DNA of 38,098 nt from assembly GCA_033721915.1 (NCBI GenBank), contig JAWWAC010000027.1, positions 1 through 38,098 on the forward strand. The letters run 5' to 3'. The position numbers were made by a program, and so were the translations under genes. The stretch's first letter is position 1. Each line of letters starts with the position of its first letter. This document shows positions 1-6,740 of this stretch, in pieces. A model generated the notes under the pieces. It was given only the letters and a program-made list of their open reading frames with translations. It did no database searches and had not been told where the DNA came from. The stretch comes from REBR01 sp033721915 (GTDB lineage Bacteria; Pseudomonadota; Gammaproteobacteria; Pseudomonadales; Oleiphilaceae).

Positions 1-1
1 C

Positions 2-340
2 CCCATCTGCCACCCCAGTGACTGCCCCTGGGGCGTCAAGGCCTTCAGTGGCTACCTGGGGGACGATGTGGAGCGCTGGGCCCGGTGGGACGCCACACTG
101 CTGGTGCCCTCCGCCACGGAGCGACTGCCGCTGCTGGTGGACCAGGGCACGGCGGACAACTTCCTGGCGGAGCAGCTGCGCCCTGAGGCCCTGGTGGACG
201 CCTGCCAGAAGTCCGGCCACCCCATCGAGCTGCGCATGCAGTCCGGTTATGACCACAGCTATTTCTTTATCGCCAGCTTCATCGACGAGCACCTGGATCA
301 TCACGCCGCGGCACTGGGGTTGCCTCTCCAGCCGCAGTGA
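2..340 (+). CDS. fghA: S-formylglutathione hydrolase, 3' part only
   Basis: This is the C-terminal ~112 residues of an esterase-D-type alpha/beta hydrolase that hydrolyses S-formylglutathione to glutathione and formate, the last step of glutathione-dependent formaldehyde detoxification in the cytosol. The frame is open from the window edge; the true start lies outside. Visible family signatures are PICHPSDCPWG near the edge, then DQGTADNFL, carrying the catalytic Asp, and GYDHSYFFI, carrying the catalytic His. The nucleophile Ser lies in the missing part. The stop at 338-340 is followed by a 20-bp tandem repeat and then the next gene on the same strand. The partner gene in this pathway, a glutathione-dependent alcohol dehydrogenase (adhC), is usually adjacent and would be expected upstream of the window. 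Confidence 0.93.
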   Translation, partial: PICHPSDCPWGVKAFSGYLGDDVERWARWDATLLVPSATERLPLLVDQGTADNFLAEQLRPEALVDACQKSGHPIELRMQSGYDHSYFFIASFIDEHLDHHAAALGLPLQPQ

Positions 341-380
341 CGCCAGAGGCTGTTCCGGGACGCCAGGGGCTGTTCCGAAA
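341..380. repeat. Two tandem copies of a 20-bp unit
   Basis: Positions 341-360 and 361-380 are near-identical (17 of 20 bases): each begins CGCCAG and contains GGCTGTTCCG. The repeat starts directly after the fghA stop codon and lies upstream of the next gene's ribosome binding site. It looks like a local slippage duplication; no function is evident. Confidence 0.7.
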
Positions 381-434
381 GGGGCCGCCATGGAAGGCCT
401 GTCCGCGCTCCACGCCAGCCAAGGAGTCTGTCCC

Positions 435-1199
435 TTGAGTACTGAACACCCCCTGTCACCGGAGCTGACACTGAGCCCCAGTCAGCGACTGATTCTGATG
501 GCGGTGGTGGTTCTGGCGATACTGGGTGCCTGGCAGGCGCTGCGACAGATGGGGCTGCCGGACAGCCTCTCTCCCGGGGCCATCGCCGTCTGGCTCGGTG
601 GCAGCGGCCCCTGGGGGCCGGTTTTGCTGATGCTGCTGATGGTCATGGCGGTGGTGGTGGGCCCCATTCCCACCCTGCCCATCAGCGCCGCCTCCGGGCT
701 GGCCTTCGGCCTCTGGGGCGGCACACTGGTGGCTGCGGCGGGGGCCACTCTGGGTGCCCTGGTGGCCTTTGCACTGAGCCGAGTGCTGGGCCGGGAGGCA
801 CTGCGGCGTCGGTTCTCCGACAATCCCTTTTTCGCCAGCGATGCGGCGCAGCCACTGCTGTTCTGGAGCATACTGGTGACCCGTCTGATACCGCTGTTTT
901 CCTTTGCCCTGATCAGCTACGGCGCCGGCCTGACGGCCATCACCACGGGGCGATTTCTGCTGGCGTCCTTTATCGGCATGCTGCCCATGACACTGGTGTT
1001 TGCCGGTCTGGGTCAGGGGCTGGCGGTGCACCCGTTACTGAGTGTGGTGGCCGGTGCGGGGGTGCTGCTGGTGATGATGCTGGCCCCTTACTGTCTGCAG
1101 AGGCATCCACGGGTTCGTCGCTGGATAGACGACAGGGTCCGGGGGCAGGAAAAAACGGAAATGGTTGATCCGGAAAAGTCGGAAGAGAAAGATCGCTGA
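435..1199 (+). CDS. TVP38/TMEM64 (VTT domain) membrane protein
   Basis: A 254-residue polytopic inner-membrane protein of the SNARE-associated/VTT (DedA-related) superfamily. Hydrophobic segments begin near residue 20 (LILMAVVVLAIL) and continue to the C-terminus, which is short, charged and probably cytosolic. The central GPIPTLPISAASGLAFG and the later TRLIPLFSFALISYGAG fit the two re-entrant/proline motifs of the family. Members of the broader superfamily are implicated in lipid scrambling or transport; the substrate here is unknown. I chose the TTG start at 435 because a perfect AAGGAG lies at 421-426 with 8-nt spacing. An in-frame ATG at 390 has no comparable site, and longer versions of the frame run through fghA and are spurious. 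Confidence 0.85.
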   Translation: MSTEHPLSPELTLSPSQRLILMAVVVLAILGAWQALRQMGLPDSLSPGAIAVWLGGSGPWGPVLLMLLMVMAVVVGPIPTLPISAASGLAFGLWGGTLVAAAGATLGALVAFALSRVLGREALRRRFSDNPFFASDAAQPLLFWSILVTRLIPLFSFALISYGAGLTAITTGRFLLASFIGMLPMTLVFAGLGQGLAVHPLLSVVAGAGVLLVMMLAPYCLQRHPRVRRWIDDRVRGQEKTEMVDPEKSEEKDR

Positions 1200-1232
1200 T
1201 GCCGTCCCTGGCATCCGTCAGGCTGTCCGTAA

Positions 1233-1787
1233 TCAGGCTTTTTTGGTCCAGGCCAGTGGCTTGAAGGGCTCGTCCAGAGGCGTCTCGGCCACATGGTTGG
1301 TGTAGTTGCTCAACGTCTTCATGGCAATGCCCAGAATCACATCCAGCACCTGCTGCTGCTGATAGCCGGCCTCAAAGAAAGCATTCAGAGTGGACTTGTC
1401 CGGGTTGCCACGCTGGCGCACCATGGCCAGTGTAAACTGCCGCAAAGCCTCCAGCTTCTTGTCCGGCAGTGGTTTTTCCTCGCGCAGCGCCTGGGTGATC
1501 TCATCGGACACGCCCATCTGGCTGGCAATGGCGGTGTGGGCCGGTACACAGTAGTGGCAGGCGTTTTCCACGTTGATGGTCTGCCAGACCACGGTGACTT
1601 CCTCGGCGTTGAGGCTGCTGGTGGTAAACAGCTCACTGAGCTGCTTGTAGCCCTTGAGCACATTGGGGGACTCGGACATCACGCCGAAGAGGTTGGGCAC
1701 CATGCCCATCTCCTTTTTGGCCCCTTCCAGAATGGGTTTGGCCTCTGCCGGTGCGTCATCGATTCCGTACACTGTGAATTCCGCCAT
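1233..1787 (-). CDS. Carboxymuconolactone decarboxylase-like (AhpD-core) protein
   Basis: A 184-residue all-helical protein of the CMD/AhpD superfamily. The signature is ENACHYCVPAH, with C77 and C80 forming a CxxC and H84 following, the redox pair and proton-relay arrangement of AhpD-like peroxidases. True muconolactone decarboxylases lack the CxxC, so a thiol peroxidase or disulfide role is more likely than aromatic catabolism. The start at 1787 (MAEFTVYG) has AGGAGA about 8 nt upstream; the upstream in-frame ATG at 1826 has no comparable site. It is transcribed divergently from a TetR gene with about 120 bp between them, so that regulator probably controls it. Substrate unknown. Confidence 0.85.
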   Translation of the reverse strand: MAEFTVYGIDDAPAEAKPILEGAKKEMGMVPNLFGVMSESPNVLKGYKQLSELFTTSSLNAEEVTVVWQTINVENACHYCVPAHTAIASQMGVSDEITQALREEKPLPDKKLEALRQFTLAMVRQRGNPDKSTLNAFFEAGYQQQQVLDVILGIAMKTLSNYTNHVAETPLDEPFKPLAWTKKA

Positions 1788-1816
1788 GGGAGTGTCTCCT
1801 GTGTTGGTTTTTGAGT

Positions 1817-1870
1817 GATCGTTCAATAATTACTTCAGACTAACTGTTTTCAGAGCGATCATTCAAGTAT
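1817..1870. promoter_or_regulatory. Candidate TetR operator pair between the CMD and tetR genes
   Basis: The intergenic region holds two similar direct elements 40 bp apart: GATCGTTCAATAAT (1817-1830) and GATCATTCAAGTAT (1857-1870), matching at 11 of 14 positions. The GATCGTTCAA word resembles half-sites bound by many TetR repressors. Their placement in a divergent promoter region supports an operator role, but no binding evidence exists here. Core -35/-10 boxes could not be assigned with confidence. Confidence 0.45.
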
Positions 1871-1906
1871 CATGAAAGGGCATTTTCCGAGACATCAGGT
1901 ATGCCC

Positions 1907-2512
1907 ATGGCACGCACACCGGAATTCGACCGCGACCAGGCATTGGAGCAGGCGGTAGCGCTGTTCTGGCGGCAGGGCTATTTTGCCAGTTCCGTGAAGC
2001 AGCTGGGTGACGCCCTGGATATGCGCCCCGGCAGTCTCTATGGGGCCTTTGGCAGCAAGGAGGGGCTCTTTCTGGCGGCCCTGGAGCGATACAGCGACAA
2101 CATGGGTCGTGTACTGTCTGACGTCATGGCGCTGAGTCCGTCCGTGATCGAGGGGCTGTCCCGCTATCTGGAAATCCTGGCGGAGGCCTGCTGCGATGCC
2201 CGTTCGGAGCCGGCCAGGGCCTGCATGCTGATCAAGACTCTGCTGGAGGTGAATGCCCAGGCACCGCGCCTGCAGAATCGGGTCAACCGGATCCTGGATG
2301 CCATCGAGCAGAATCTGCGTGAGCAACTGGAACAGGCCAGAGCCCGCGGCGAACTGCGCCCGGACACCGACTGCCCCCGGCTGGCCCGGCTGCTTCAGGC
2401 CCAGATCATGGCACTGCGCACCTTCGCCCAGCGGGACACTGACCCTCGCCACGTACAGCAGCTGGCGGAAGACATGGCCGCCATACTGGATTCTTACCGG
2501 GTGGTGCACTGA
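1907..2512 (+). CDS. TetR/AcrR-family transcriptional regulator
   Basis: A 201-residue one-component repressor. The N-terminal helix-turn-helix is clear: FDRDQALEQAVALFWRQGYF, then the recognition region VKQLGDALDMRPGSLYGAFGSKEGLF at roughly residues 33-58, followed by a helical ligand-binding domain with no recognisable effector pocket. Two in-frame ATGs exist (1901 and 1907); the second has AGG at 1897-1899 with better spacing, so I chose it. It faces the CMD/AhpD-like gene across a region with paired GATC-TTCAA elements, the usual layout for a repressor that controls itself and its divergent neighbour. The inducer cannot be deduced. Confidence 0.88.
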   Translation: MARTPEFDRDQALEQAVALFWRQGYFASSVKQLGDALDMRPGSLYGAFGSKEGLFLAALERYSDNMGRVLSDVMALSPSVIEGLSRYLEILAEACCDARSEPARACMLIKTLLEVNAQAPRLQNRVNRILDAIEQNLREQLEQARARGELRPDTDCPRLARLLQAQIMALRTFAQRDTDPRHVQQLAEDMAAILDSYRVVH

Positions 2513-2580
2513 CTCCCTCACAGCCAAAGCCAAATCGGACACCGCACAAGTGCCGTTTCCCGCTAACGTTTAAGAAGGCA

Positions 2581-2608
2581 AAAAAAACCGGGACACCAAG
2601 GTCCCGGT
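2581..2608 (-). terminator. Rho-independent terminator of the acyl-CoA dehydrogenase gene
   Basis: An 8-bp GC-rich stem (2587-2594 pairs with 2601-2608, loop of 6) is followed, reading the minus strand, by seven T residues (2581-2587). It lies about 30 bp after the dehydrogenase stop codon and also separates that gene from the convergent tetR. Confidence 0.88.
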
Positions 2609-2639
2609 AAAGGCAGAGGAGGAGCCAATTAAAGAGAGG

Positions 2640-4415
2640 TCAGATGGCCCACTGTTCGTCTTCGAGGGCCATCAGTGATTCCTTGCCGTCCTTGATGTCG
2701 CTCAGCAACCAGTCTTTCTCGCCCAGCAGCTTGTCGAAGTAGAAACGGGCCGAGACCAGCTTGGCCTTGTGGAAGTCCGGGTTGCCTTCGCCGGCATCCA
2801 GGGCCTTCTGCGCCGCATCCGCCATGCGCACCCACATGTAGGCCATCACCGTCAGCGCCGTCAGACGCAGGAAGGGGGTGGAGGCCGCGCCGGCCTGCTC
2901 CGGGTCATTGGGGGCGTTCTGGGCCACCCAGGTCACCGCCAGTTCCAGTGAGCCCAGTGCGTCCTTGAAGGCGTCGCGGTGGGCACACTCCGGGTTGGCC
3001 TTGAGGTAGCCGGTCATGTCCGCAAACAGGCTGCGCACCAGACGGCCGCCGTGCAGGCTCAGCTTGCGGCCGATCAGGTCCAGCGCCTGTATGCCGTTGG
3101 TGCCCTCGTAGATGCGGGTAATGCGGGCGTCACGCACATACTGCTCAATGGGCCAGTCGGTGGTGAAGCCGGAGCCACCCAGCACCTGCAGACCCACGTT
3201 GGCGTTGTTGAAGCCCTCGTCCGTCAGGAAGCCCTTCACCACCGGAGTCATGATCTGCACGATGTCATCGGCGGTCTCGCGCACCTGGGCGTCCGGGTGG
3301 GCCTTGGACAGGTCCAGCTGGTGGCCGGCGTACAGGGCCATGGCCCGCATGCCCTCGTTGAGCACCTTTTGGCGCATCAGCATGCGCCGCACATCCGGGT
3401 GCACCAGTATCGGGTCCGCCGGGCCGTCCGCGTTCTTTGGGCCGGACATGGAGCGGCTCTGGAGGCGCTCCCGGGCGAAATCCAGGCTCACCTGATAGGC
3501 CGCCTCCGCCAGTCCCAGACCCTGCATGCCCACCATCAGGCGGGCCTCGTTCATCATGGTGAACATCTCACGCATGCCGTCGTGTTCCTTGCCCACCAGC
3601 CAGCCTTTGGCGTCTTCCAGGTTCATCACGCAGGTGGCGGAGCCCTTGATGCCCATCTTGTGCTCAAGGCCACCACAGTTGATGGGGTTGCGCTCGCCGC
3701 TGTCCGGCAGGAACTTGGGCACCACGAACAGGGAAATGCCTTTCACACCCGGAGGGGCGTCCGGCAGCTTGGCCAGTACCAGGTGCACGATGTTGTCCAC
3801 CAGGTCGTGCTCGCCGCCGGTAATCCAGATTTTGGTGCCGTTGAGCTTGTAGGTGCCGTCGCCGTTGGGCTCGGCCTTGGTGCGGATCAGTCCCAGGTCG
3901 GTGCCGCACTGGGGCTCTGTAAGACACATGGTGCCGGTCCACTCACCGCTGATGAGCTTTTCCAGGTAGGTGTCCTTGAGCTCGTCGGAGCCGTGCTCGT
4001 GCAGTGCGCTGATGGCGCCGTGGGTCAGTCCCGGGTACATGCCCAGTGACAGGTTGGTGGAGCAGACCATCTCGTCCACCACAAACTTCAGCACATGGGG
4101 CAGACCCTGACCGCCGTATTCCACGGGGGCATCCAGTGAGGTCCAGCCAGCCTCGGCAAACTGCTTGTAGGCCTCTTTGAAGCCGGTGGGGGTCTTGACG
4201 CTGAAGTCGCTGGGATTGTATTGACACTCCTCCCGGTCGCCGGGGGCGTTGGTGGGCTCAATCACGTCCCGCATGAAGCGGCCCGCTTCTTCCAGTATGG
4301 CATCAATCAGGTCCGGAGTGGCTTCGCTGTAGCTTTCCAGTTCGTGCAGGCGGTCGGCGCCGAGGACATTGAACAGCACAAAACGCAGGTCGTTTACCGG
4401 TGCATTATAAGGCAT
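2640..4415 (-). CDS. Long-form acyl-CoA dehydrogenase (DmdC/AcdA-like)
   Basis: A 591-residue flavoprotein of the extended acyl-CoA dehydrogenase class, which carries an extra C-terminal helical domain beyond the ~380-residue core. It should catalyse FAD-dependent alpha,beta-dehydrogenation of an acyl-CoA, passing electrons to ETF. Visible landmarks: an N-terminal helical domain, the TGTMCLTEPQCGTDLG flavin-binding stretch, and ARITRIYEGTNGIQ with E437 as candidate catalytic base. Relatives of this length are often annotated as 3-methylmercaptopropionyl-CoA dehydrogenase (DmdC) or as medium/long-chain enzymes; sequence alone does not settle the substrate. The start at 4415 (MPYNAPVNDL) has a GAGAG ribosome binding site that falls in one arm of an inverted repeat. 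It lies 88 bp after the SDR gene on the same strand. Confidence 0.9.
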   Translation of the reverse strand: MPYNAPVNDLRFVLFNVLGADRLHELESYSEATPDLIDAILEEAGRFMRDVIEPTNAPGDREECQYNPSDFSVKTPTGFKEAYKQFAEAGWTSLDAPVEYGGQGLPHVLKFVVDEMVCSTNLSLGMYPGLTHGAISALHEHGSDELKDTYLEKLISGEWTGTMCLTEPQCGTDLGLIRTKAEPNGDGTYKLNGTKIWITGGEHDLVDNIVHLVLAKLPDAPPGVKGISLFVVPKFLPDSGERNPINCGGLEHKMGIKGSATCVMNLEDAKGWLVGKEHDGMREMFTMMNEARLMVGMQGLGLAEAAYQVSLDFARERLQSRSMSGPKNADGPADPILVHPDVRRMLMRQKVLNEGMRAMALYAGHQLDLSKAHPDAQVRETADDIVQIMTPVVKGFLTDEGFNNANVGLQVLGGSGFTTDWPIEQYVRDARITRIYEGTNGIQALDLIGRKLSLHGGRLVRSLFADMTGYLKANPECAHRDAFKDALGSLELAVTWVAQNAPNDPEQAGAASTPFLRLTALTVMAYMWVRMADAAQKALDAGEGNPDFHKAKLVSARFYFDKLLGEKDWLLSDIKDGKESLMALEDEQWAI

Positions 4416-4486
4416 GGGAACTCTCTCTTGATGATTGGAAGCCACTCCATGGCGGGTTCGTGGCAAGTTCTACGAGAGAGTTTCCC
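4416..4486 (-). promoter_or_regulatory. Structured leader that may hide the acyl-CoA dehydrogenase RBS
   Basis: The arm at 4416-4427 (plus strand GGGAACTCTCTC) pairs with 4474-4486 (GAGAGAGTTTCCC), giving 12 bp with one bulged base. Inside it a second stem pairs 4441-4445 (GCCAC) with 4460-4464 (GTGGC). In the minus-strand mRNA the 3' arm contains the GAGAGAG Shine-Dalgarno sequence of the dehydrogenase just before its ATG. The structure could therefore control translation; this is inference from base pairing only. Confidence 0.45.
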
Positions 4487-4503
4487 GGCTGGTTCACCGG
4501 GAA

Positions 4504-5244
4504 TTACCAGGGCAGGGTGCTGCCGTCCCAGCTGAAAAAGCCGCCACTGTCCTCTTCGCGCAGCTGGCCAATCACCTGCCAGAGATTGCTGGCGGTGTCA
4601 GCGGGGCTGTGCACCTTGAGACGGGCCAGTGACTGCTGGTAGGGGGCGGACAGCGGGGTGGCCGTGGTGCCCGGGTGCAGCGCCACCACAATGCTCGGAC
4701 GCAGGCCGCGACGGGCCTCTATGGCCAGGTTGCGCACGGCCATGTTCAGTGCAGCCTTGCTGCAGCGGTAGGCGTACCAGCCGCCGAATGCGTTGTCTCC
4801 CAGTGAGCCCACCTTGGCGGAGAGGGCGACGACGGTTTTCCGTTCACGGTGACGCAGCCAGGGCACCAGTGACTGCATCAGGCTGAGAAAACCCAGTGTA
4901 TTGACCTGATAGCTGTGCAGCATGGCGTTGACGTCAATGTCCGCCAGGCGCTTCTCCGGGCTCATGGCGGCATCGTGCAGCAGACCGATGGCATAGATGA
5001 CCCGGGTCAGTGGCAGATCCCCTGGCAGCTGCTGCAGGGCACGGGCCAGTCCGGCCGGATCGCTGACATCGGCATCCAGAAGAAGGATCCTCTGGGGGTA
5101 GCGGGCGCACAGATCCGCCAGTTCCTCGTTGTGGGAGGCGGAGCGGGCCAGGCCAATGAGCACCTCATCAGACTCCTGCTCCAGCATCTTCCGGCCCATG
5201 GCCAGACCGATACCGCCTGTGATGCCGGCAATCAGAGTTGCCAT
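4504..5244 (-). CDS. SDR-family NAD(P)-dependent oxidoreductase (CsgA-like)
   Basis: A 246-residue classical short-chain dehydrogenase. The N-terminal Rossmann motif TGGIGLAMG (from residue 9), the catalytic S142 (LSAKVGS) and the YxxxK pair Y159/K163 (YRCSK) are all present, so it should be active. The overall pattern (VIYAIGLLHD, ALHPGTTATPLS) resembles C-signal/CsgA-like SDRs. It starts at 5244 with AGGAGG 9 nt upstream. It lies 78 bp downstream of the chrR-type gene on the same strand, behind a terminator hairpin. SDR genes near ECF sigma/ChrR modules recur in proteobacteria as I recall, which suggests a link to lipid or photo-oxidative damage; the substrate is unknown. Confidence 0.85.
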   Translation of the reverse strand: MATLIAGITGGIGLAMGRKMLEQESDEVLIGLARSASHNEELADLCARYPQRILLLDADVSDPAGLARALQQLPGDLPLTRVIYAIGLLHDAAMSPEKRLADIDVNAMLHSYQVNTLGFLSLMQSLVPWLRHRERKTVVALSAKVGSLGDNAFGGWYAYRCSKAALNMAVRNLAIEARRGLRPSIVVALHPGTTATPLSAPYQQSLARLKVHSPADTASNLWQVIGQLREEDSGGFFSWDGSTLPW

Positions 5245-5276
5245 AAAGGCTGCCCTCCTGGGATGGACTCAGAACG

Positions 5277-5299
5277 AAAAAAGGAGCCCTGTTGGCTCC
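5277..5299 (-). terminator. Terminator between the chrR-like and SDR genes
   Basis: A six-bp stem, GGAGCC (5283-5288) with GGCTCC (5294-5299) around a 5-nt loop, is followed on the minus strand by six T residues (5277-5282). It lies 24 bp after the anti-sigma stop codon and 33 bp before the SDR start, so the SDR gene is expressed either by read-through or from a promoter buried in this short gap. Confidence 0.82.
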
Positions 5300-5322
5300 C
5301 TTCCATGGTTCTTTTGTACGGG

Positions 5323-5970
5323 TTAGCGGATAAAAGGATTCAGCAGCCGGGTGAAGCGCCCGGTCAGCCGCACCGGTGCGGTAAGCACCGACAGGGTGTA
5401 GCAGTCTTCACCGTGCAGTGCCACCGGGCGGTGGTCGTGCTTCTGATCCAGAACCACAATGTCACCGGCCTCAAAGACACCGTTGCTGTCGGCAAAGGCG
5501 CCGTGCAGAACCAGCGTGGTCTCGGTGCCGCTGTGGCGGTGGGACGGGGCCCGTCCGCCGGCGACCAGCTTCTGCAGTGTGACCCGCTCACCGGTGCAGA
5601 AGTGGTTGCTGATGTCGCACACACTCACATCACCCAGCTGGCGCTTCCAGGGCAGCTCGTCCAGCTCACGGCCCAGCATCTTGGCCAGGGGGTTGAGGCG
5701 CCGCGTCGGGCTTTCGGGAGTTTGCCGGACGCTGGTGCCGTCTTCCTGGTCGATGCGGTTCATGATGCTGTCAAACAGGTTGTCGGACACTTGGCTTTTG
5801 GCCTGGGCGTTTTCCATCATGACGGCACCCAGGCTGTTCAGCATGTCCAGATGGCTGCGGCAGCGGCTGCACTGGTCGACATGAAGCTTGATACACAGGG
5901 CCATGGGCTCCGAGAGGGTGCCGGCACTGTACTCCATCAACATGACTTCATCGGGATGGTGTGTACTCAT
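5323..5970 (-). CDS. chrR: ChrR-type zinc-binding anti-sigma factor with cupin domain
   Basis: A 215-residue two-domain protein. The N-terminal anti-sigma domain has the zinc ligands of the ZAS family: a His at residue 4 or 5, then H30, C34 and C37 in HVDQCSRC. The C-terminal cupin domain shows APSHRHSGTETTLVLHG and later HRPV histidines, a second metal site that in Rhodobacter ChrR is needed to respond to singlet oxygen. The protein should hold the adjacent sigma factor inactive in the cytoplasm until singlet oxygen or organic peroxides appear. Its ATG overlaps the sigma stop codon (ATGA at 5967-5970), so the two are translationally coupled. Confidence 0.92.
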   Translation of the reverse strand: MSTHHPDEVMLMEYSAGTLSEPMALCIKLHVDQCSRCRSHLDMLNSLGAVMMENAQAKSQVSDNLFDSIMNRIDQEDGTSVRQTPESPTRRLNPLAKMLGRELDELPWKRQLGDVSVCDISNHFCTGERVTLQKLVAGGRAPSHRHSGTETTLVLHGAFADSNGVFEAGDIVVLDQKHDHRPVALHGEDCYTLSVLTAPVRLTGRFTRLLNPFIR

Positions 5971-6614
5971 AGATCCTGGTCCTGCAGTATGACTTTCAGT
6001 TTGTTCAGCGCCAGACGGACACGGCTCTTGACCGTACCCAGGGGAATCCCCATTTCATTAGCCACGATCTGGTGGGATTTATGTTCCATGTAAACCTTGG
6101 CCAATACTGTGACCTGCTCCTCTGGCAGTTGCCTGAAAGAGTCTCTGATACGTCGCTCGGCAATGATTCGATGCAATGAGGGCAGTGGATCGTCTTCACC
6201 GTCTCCGGGAATCTGCCACAGGTCCTCGGTTTCCAGGCCCATTTCCGCACTGCTGCGCTTCTGTTTGCGCAGCATGTCGATGCGCTGGTTACGGGCAATG
6301 GTGAAAATCCAGGTGGAGGCGGCGGCCTTGCGCCAGTCATACAGGGTGGCACGGCGCCAGATGGAAATCATGACCTCCTGCACCAGCTCCTCGGCCAGAT
6401 GGGCGAGGCCATTGGACATGGCGTAGTACTTGATCTGTGGGCCAAAGTGCTCGAACAGCTGGTGGTAGGCTTCCCGATCCTGGTTGTGCCCCACCCGCTC
6501 AAGCAACTGGCTCCAGTGATCTTTGCTGCGCTCTGTTCGGCGGCTGCTCTCCTTGAGTGGAGTCACGCTTTGCCCCTTGGTGGTCGCTGTATTATGCAAT
6601 TGAATCACACTCAT
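5967..6614 (-). CDS. rpoE: ECF sigma factor, RpoE/SigE type partnered with ChrR
   Basis: A 215-residue group IV sigma factor. Region 2 is seen in HLAEELVQEVMISIWRRA and STWIFTIARNQRIDMLR, region 4 in LPEEQVTVLAKVYMEHKSH and GIPLGTVKSRVRLALNKL. Pairing with a ChrR-like anti-sigma identifies it as the singlet-oxygen-response (ECF11-like) class, not the periplasmic-stress RpoE of E. coli. The ATG at 6614 has only a weak GGCGAG upstream; a GTG at 6566, giving 199 residues, has AAGGGG at good spacing and is a real alternative. A promoter matching the class's own TGATCC-type recognition sequence lies just upstream, implying autoregulation. Confidence 0.9.
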   Translation of the reverse strand: MSVIQLHNTATTKGQSVTPLKESSRRTERSKDHWSQLLERVGHNQDREAYHQLFEHFGPQIKYYAMSNGLAHLAEELVQEVMISIWRRATLYDWRKAAASTWIFTIARNQRIDMLRKQKRSSAEMGLETEDLWQIPGDGEDDPLPSLHRIIAERRIRDSFRQLPEEQVTVLAKVYMEHKSHQIVANEMGIPLGTVKSRVRLALNKLKVILQDQDL

Positions 6615-6652
6615 TGTAGATACTCGCCGCCGTTATTGACACATATTGCTCT

Positions 6653-6680
6653 ATTACGGGGCGATTCAGCGGGTGGATCA
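6653..6680 (-). promoter_or_regulatory. Candidate SigE (ECF11-type) autoregulated promoter
   Basis: Reading the minus strand, TGATCC (6680-6675) is followed after 16 bp by CGTAAT (6658-6653). TGATCC is the known -35 word of Rhodobacter RpoE/ChrR promoters, and as I recall CGTA-like -10 words occur in this ECF class. A start about 7 nt downstream would leave a leader of about 30 nt before the ATG at 6614. No other copy in a promoter-like position was found in the window. Confidence 0.65.
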
Positions 6681-6740
6681 CCGGACGTTCATTTTTCGGG
6701 CAGGTTTCCACGCAGGGACAGCGACCCTTGACGGCCCGGG

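Noticed and set aside
18..434. N-terminal extension of the TVP38 protein back to position 18
   Set aside because: It overlaps fghA in another frame, has low-complexity Trp/Arg/Cys content, and a far better TTG start with AAGGAG exists at 435.
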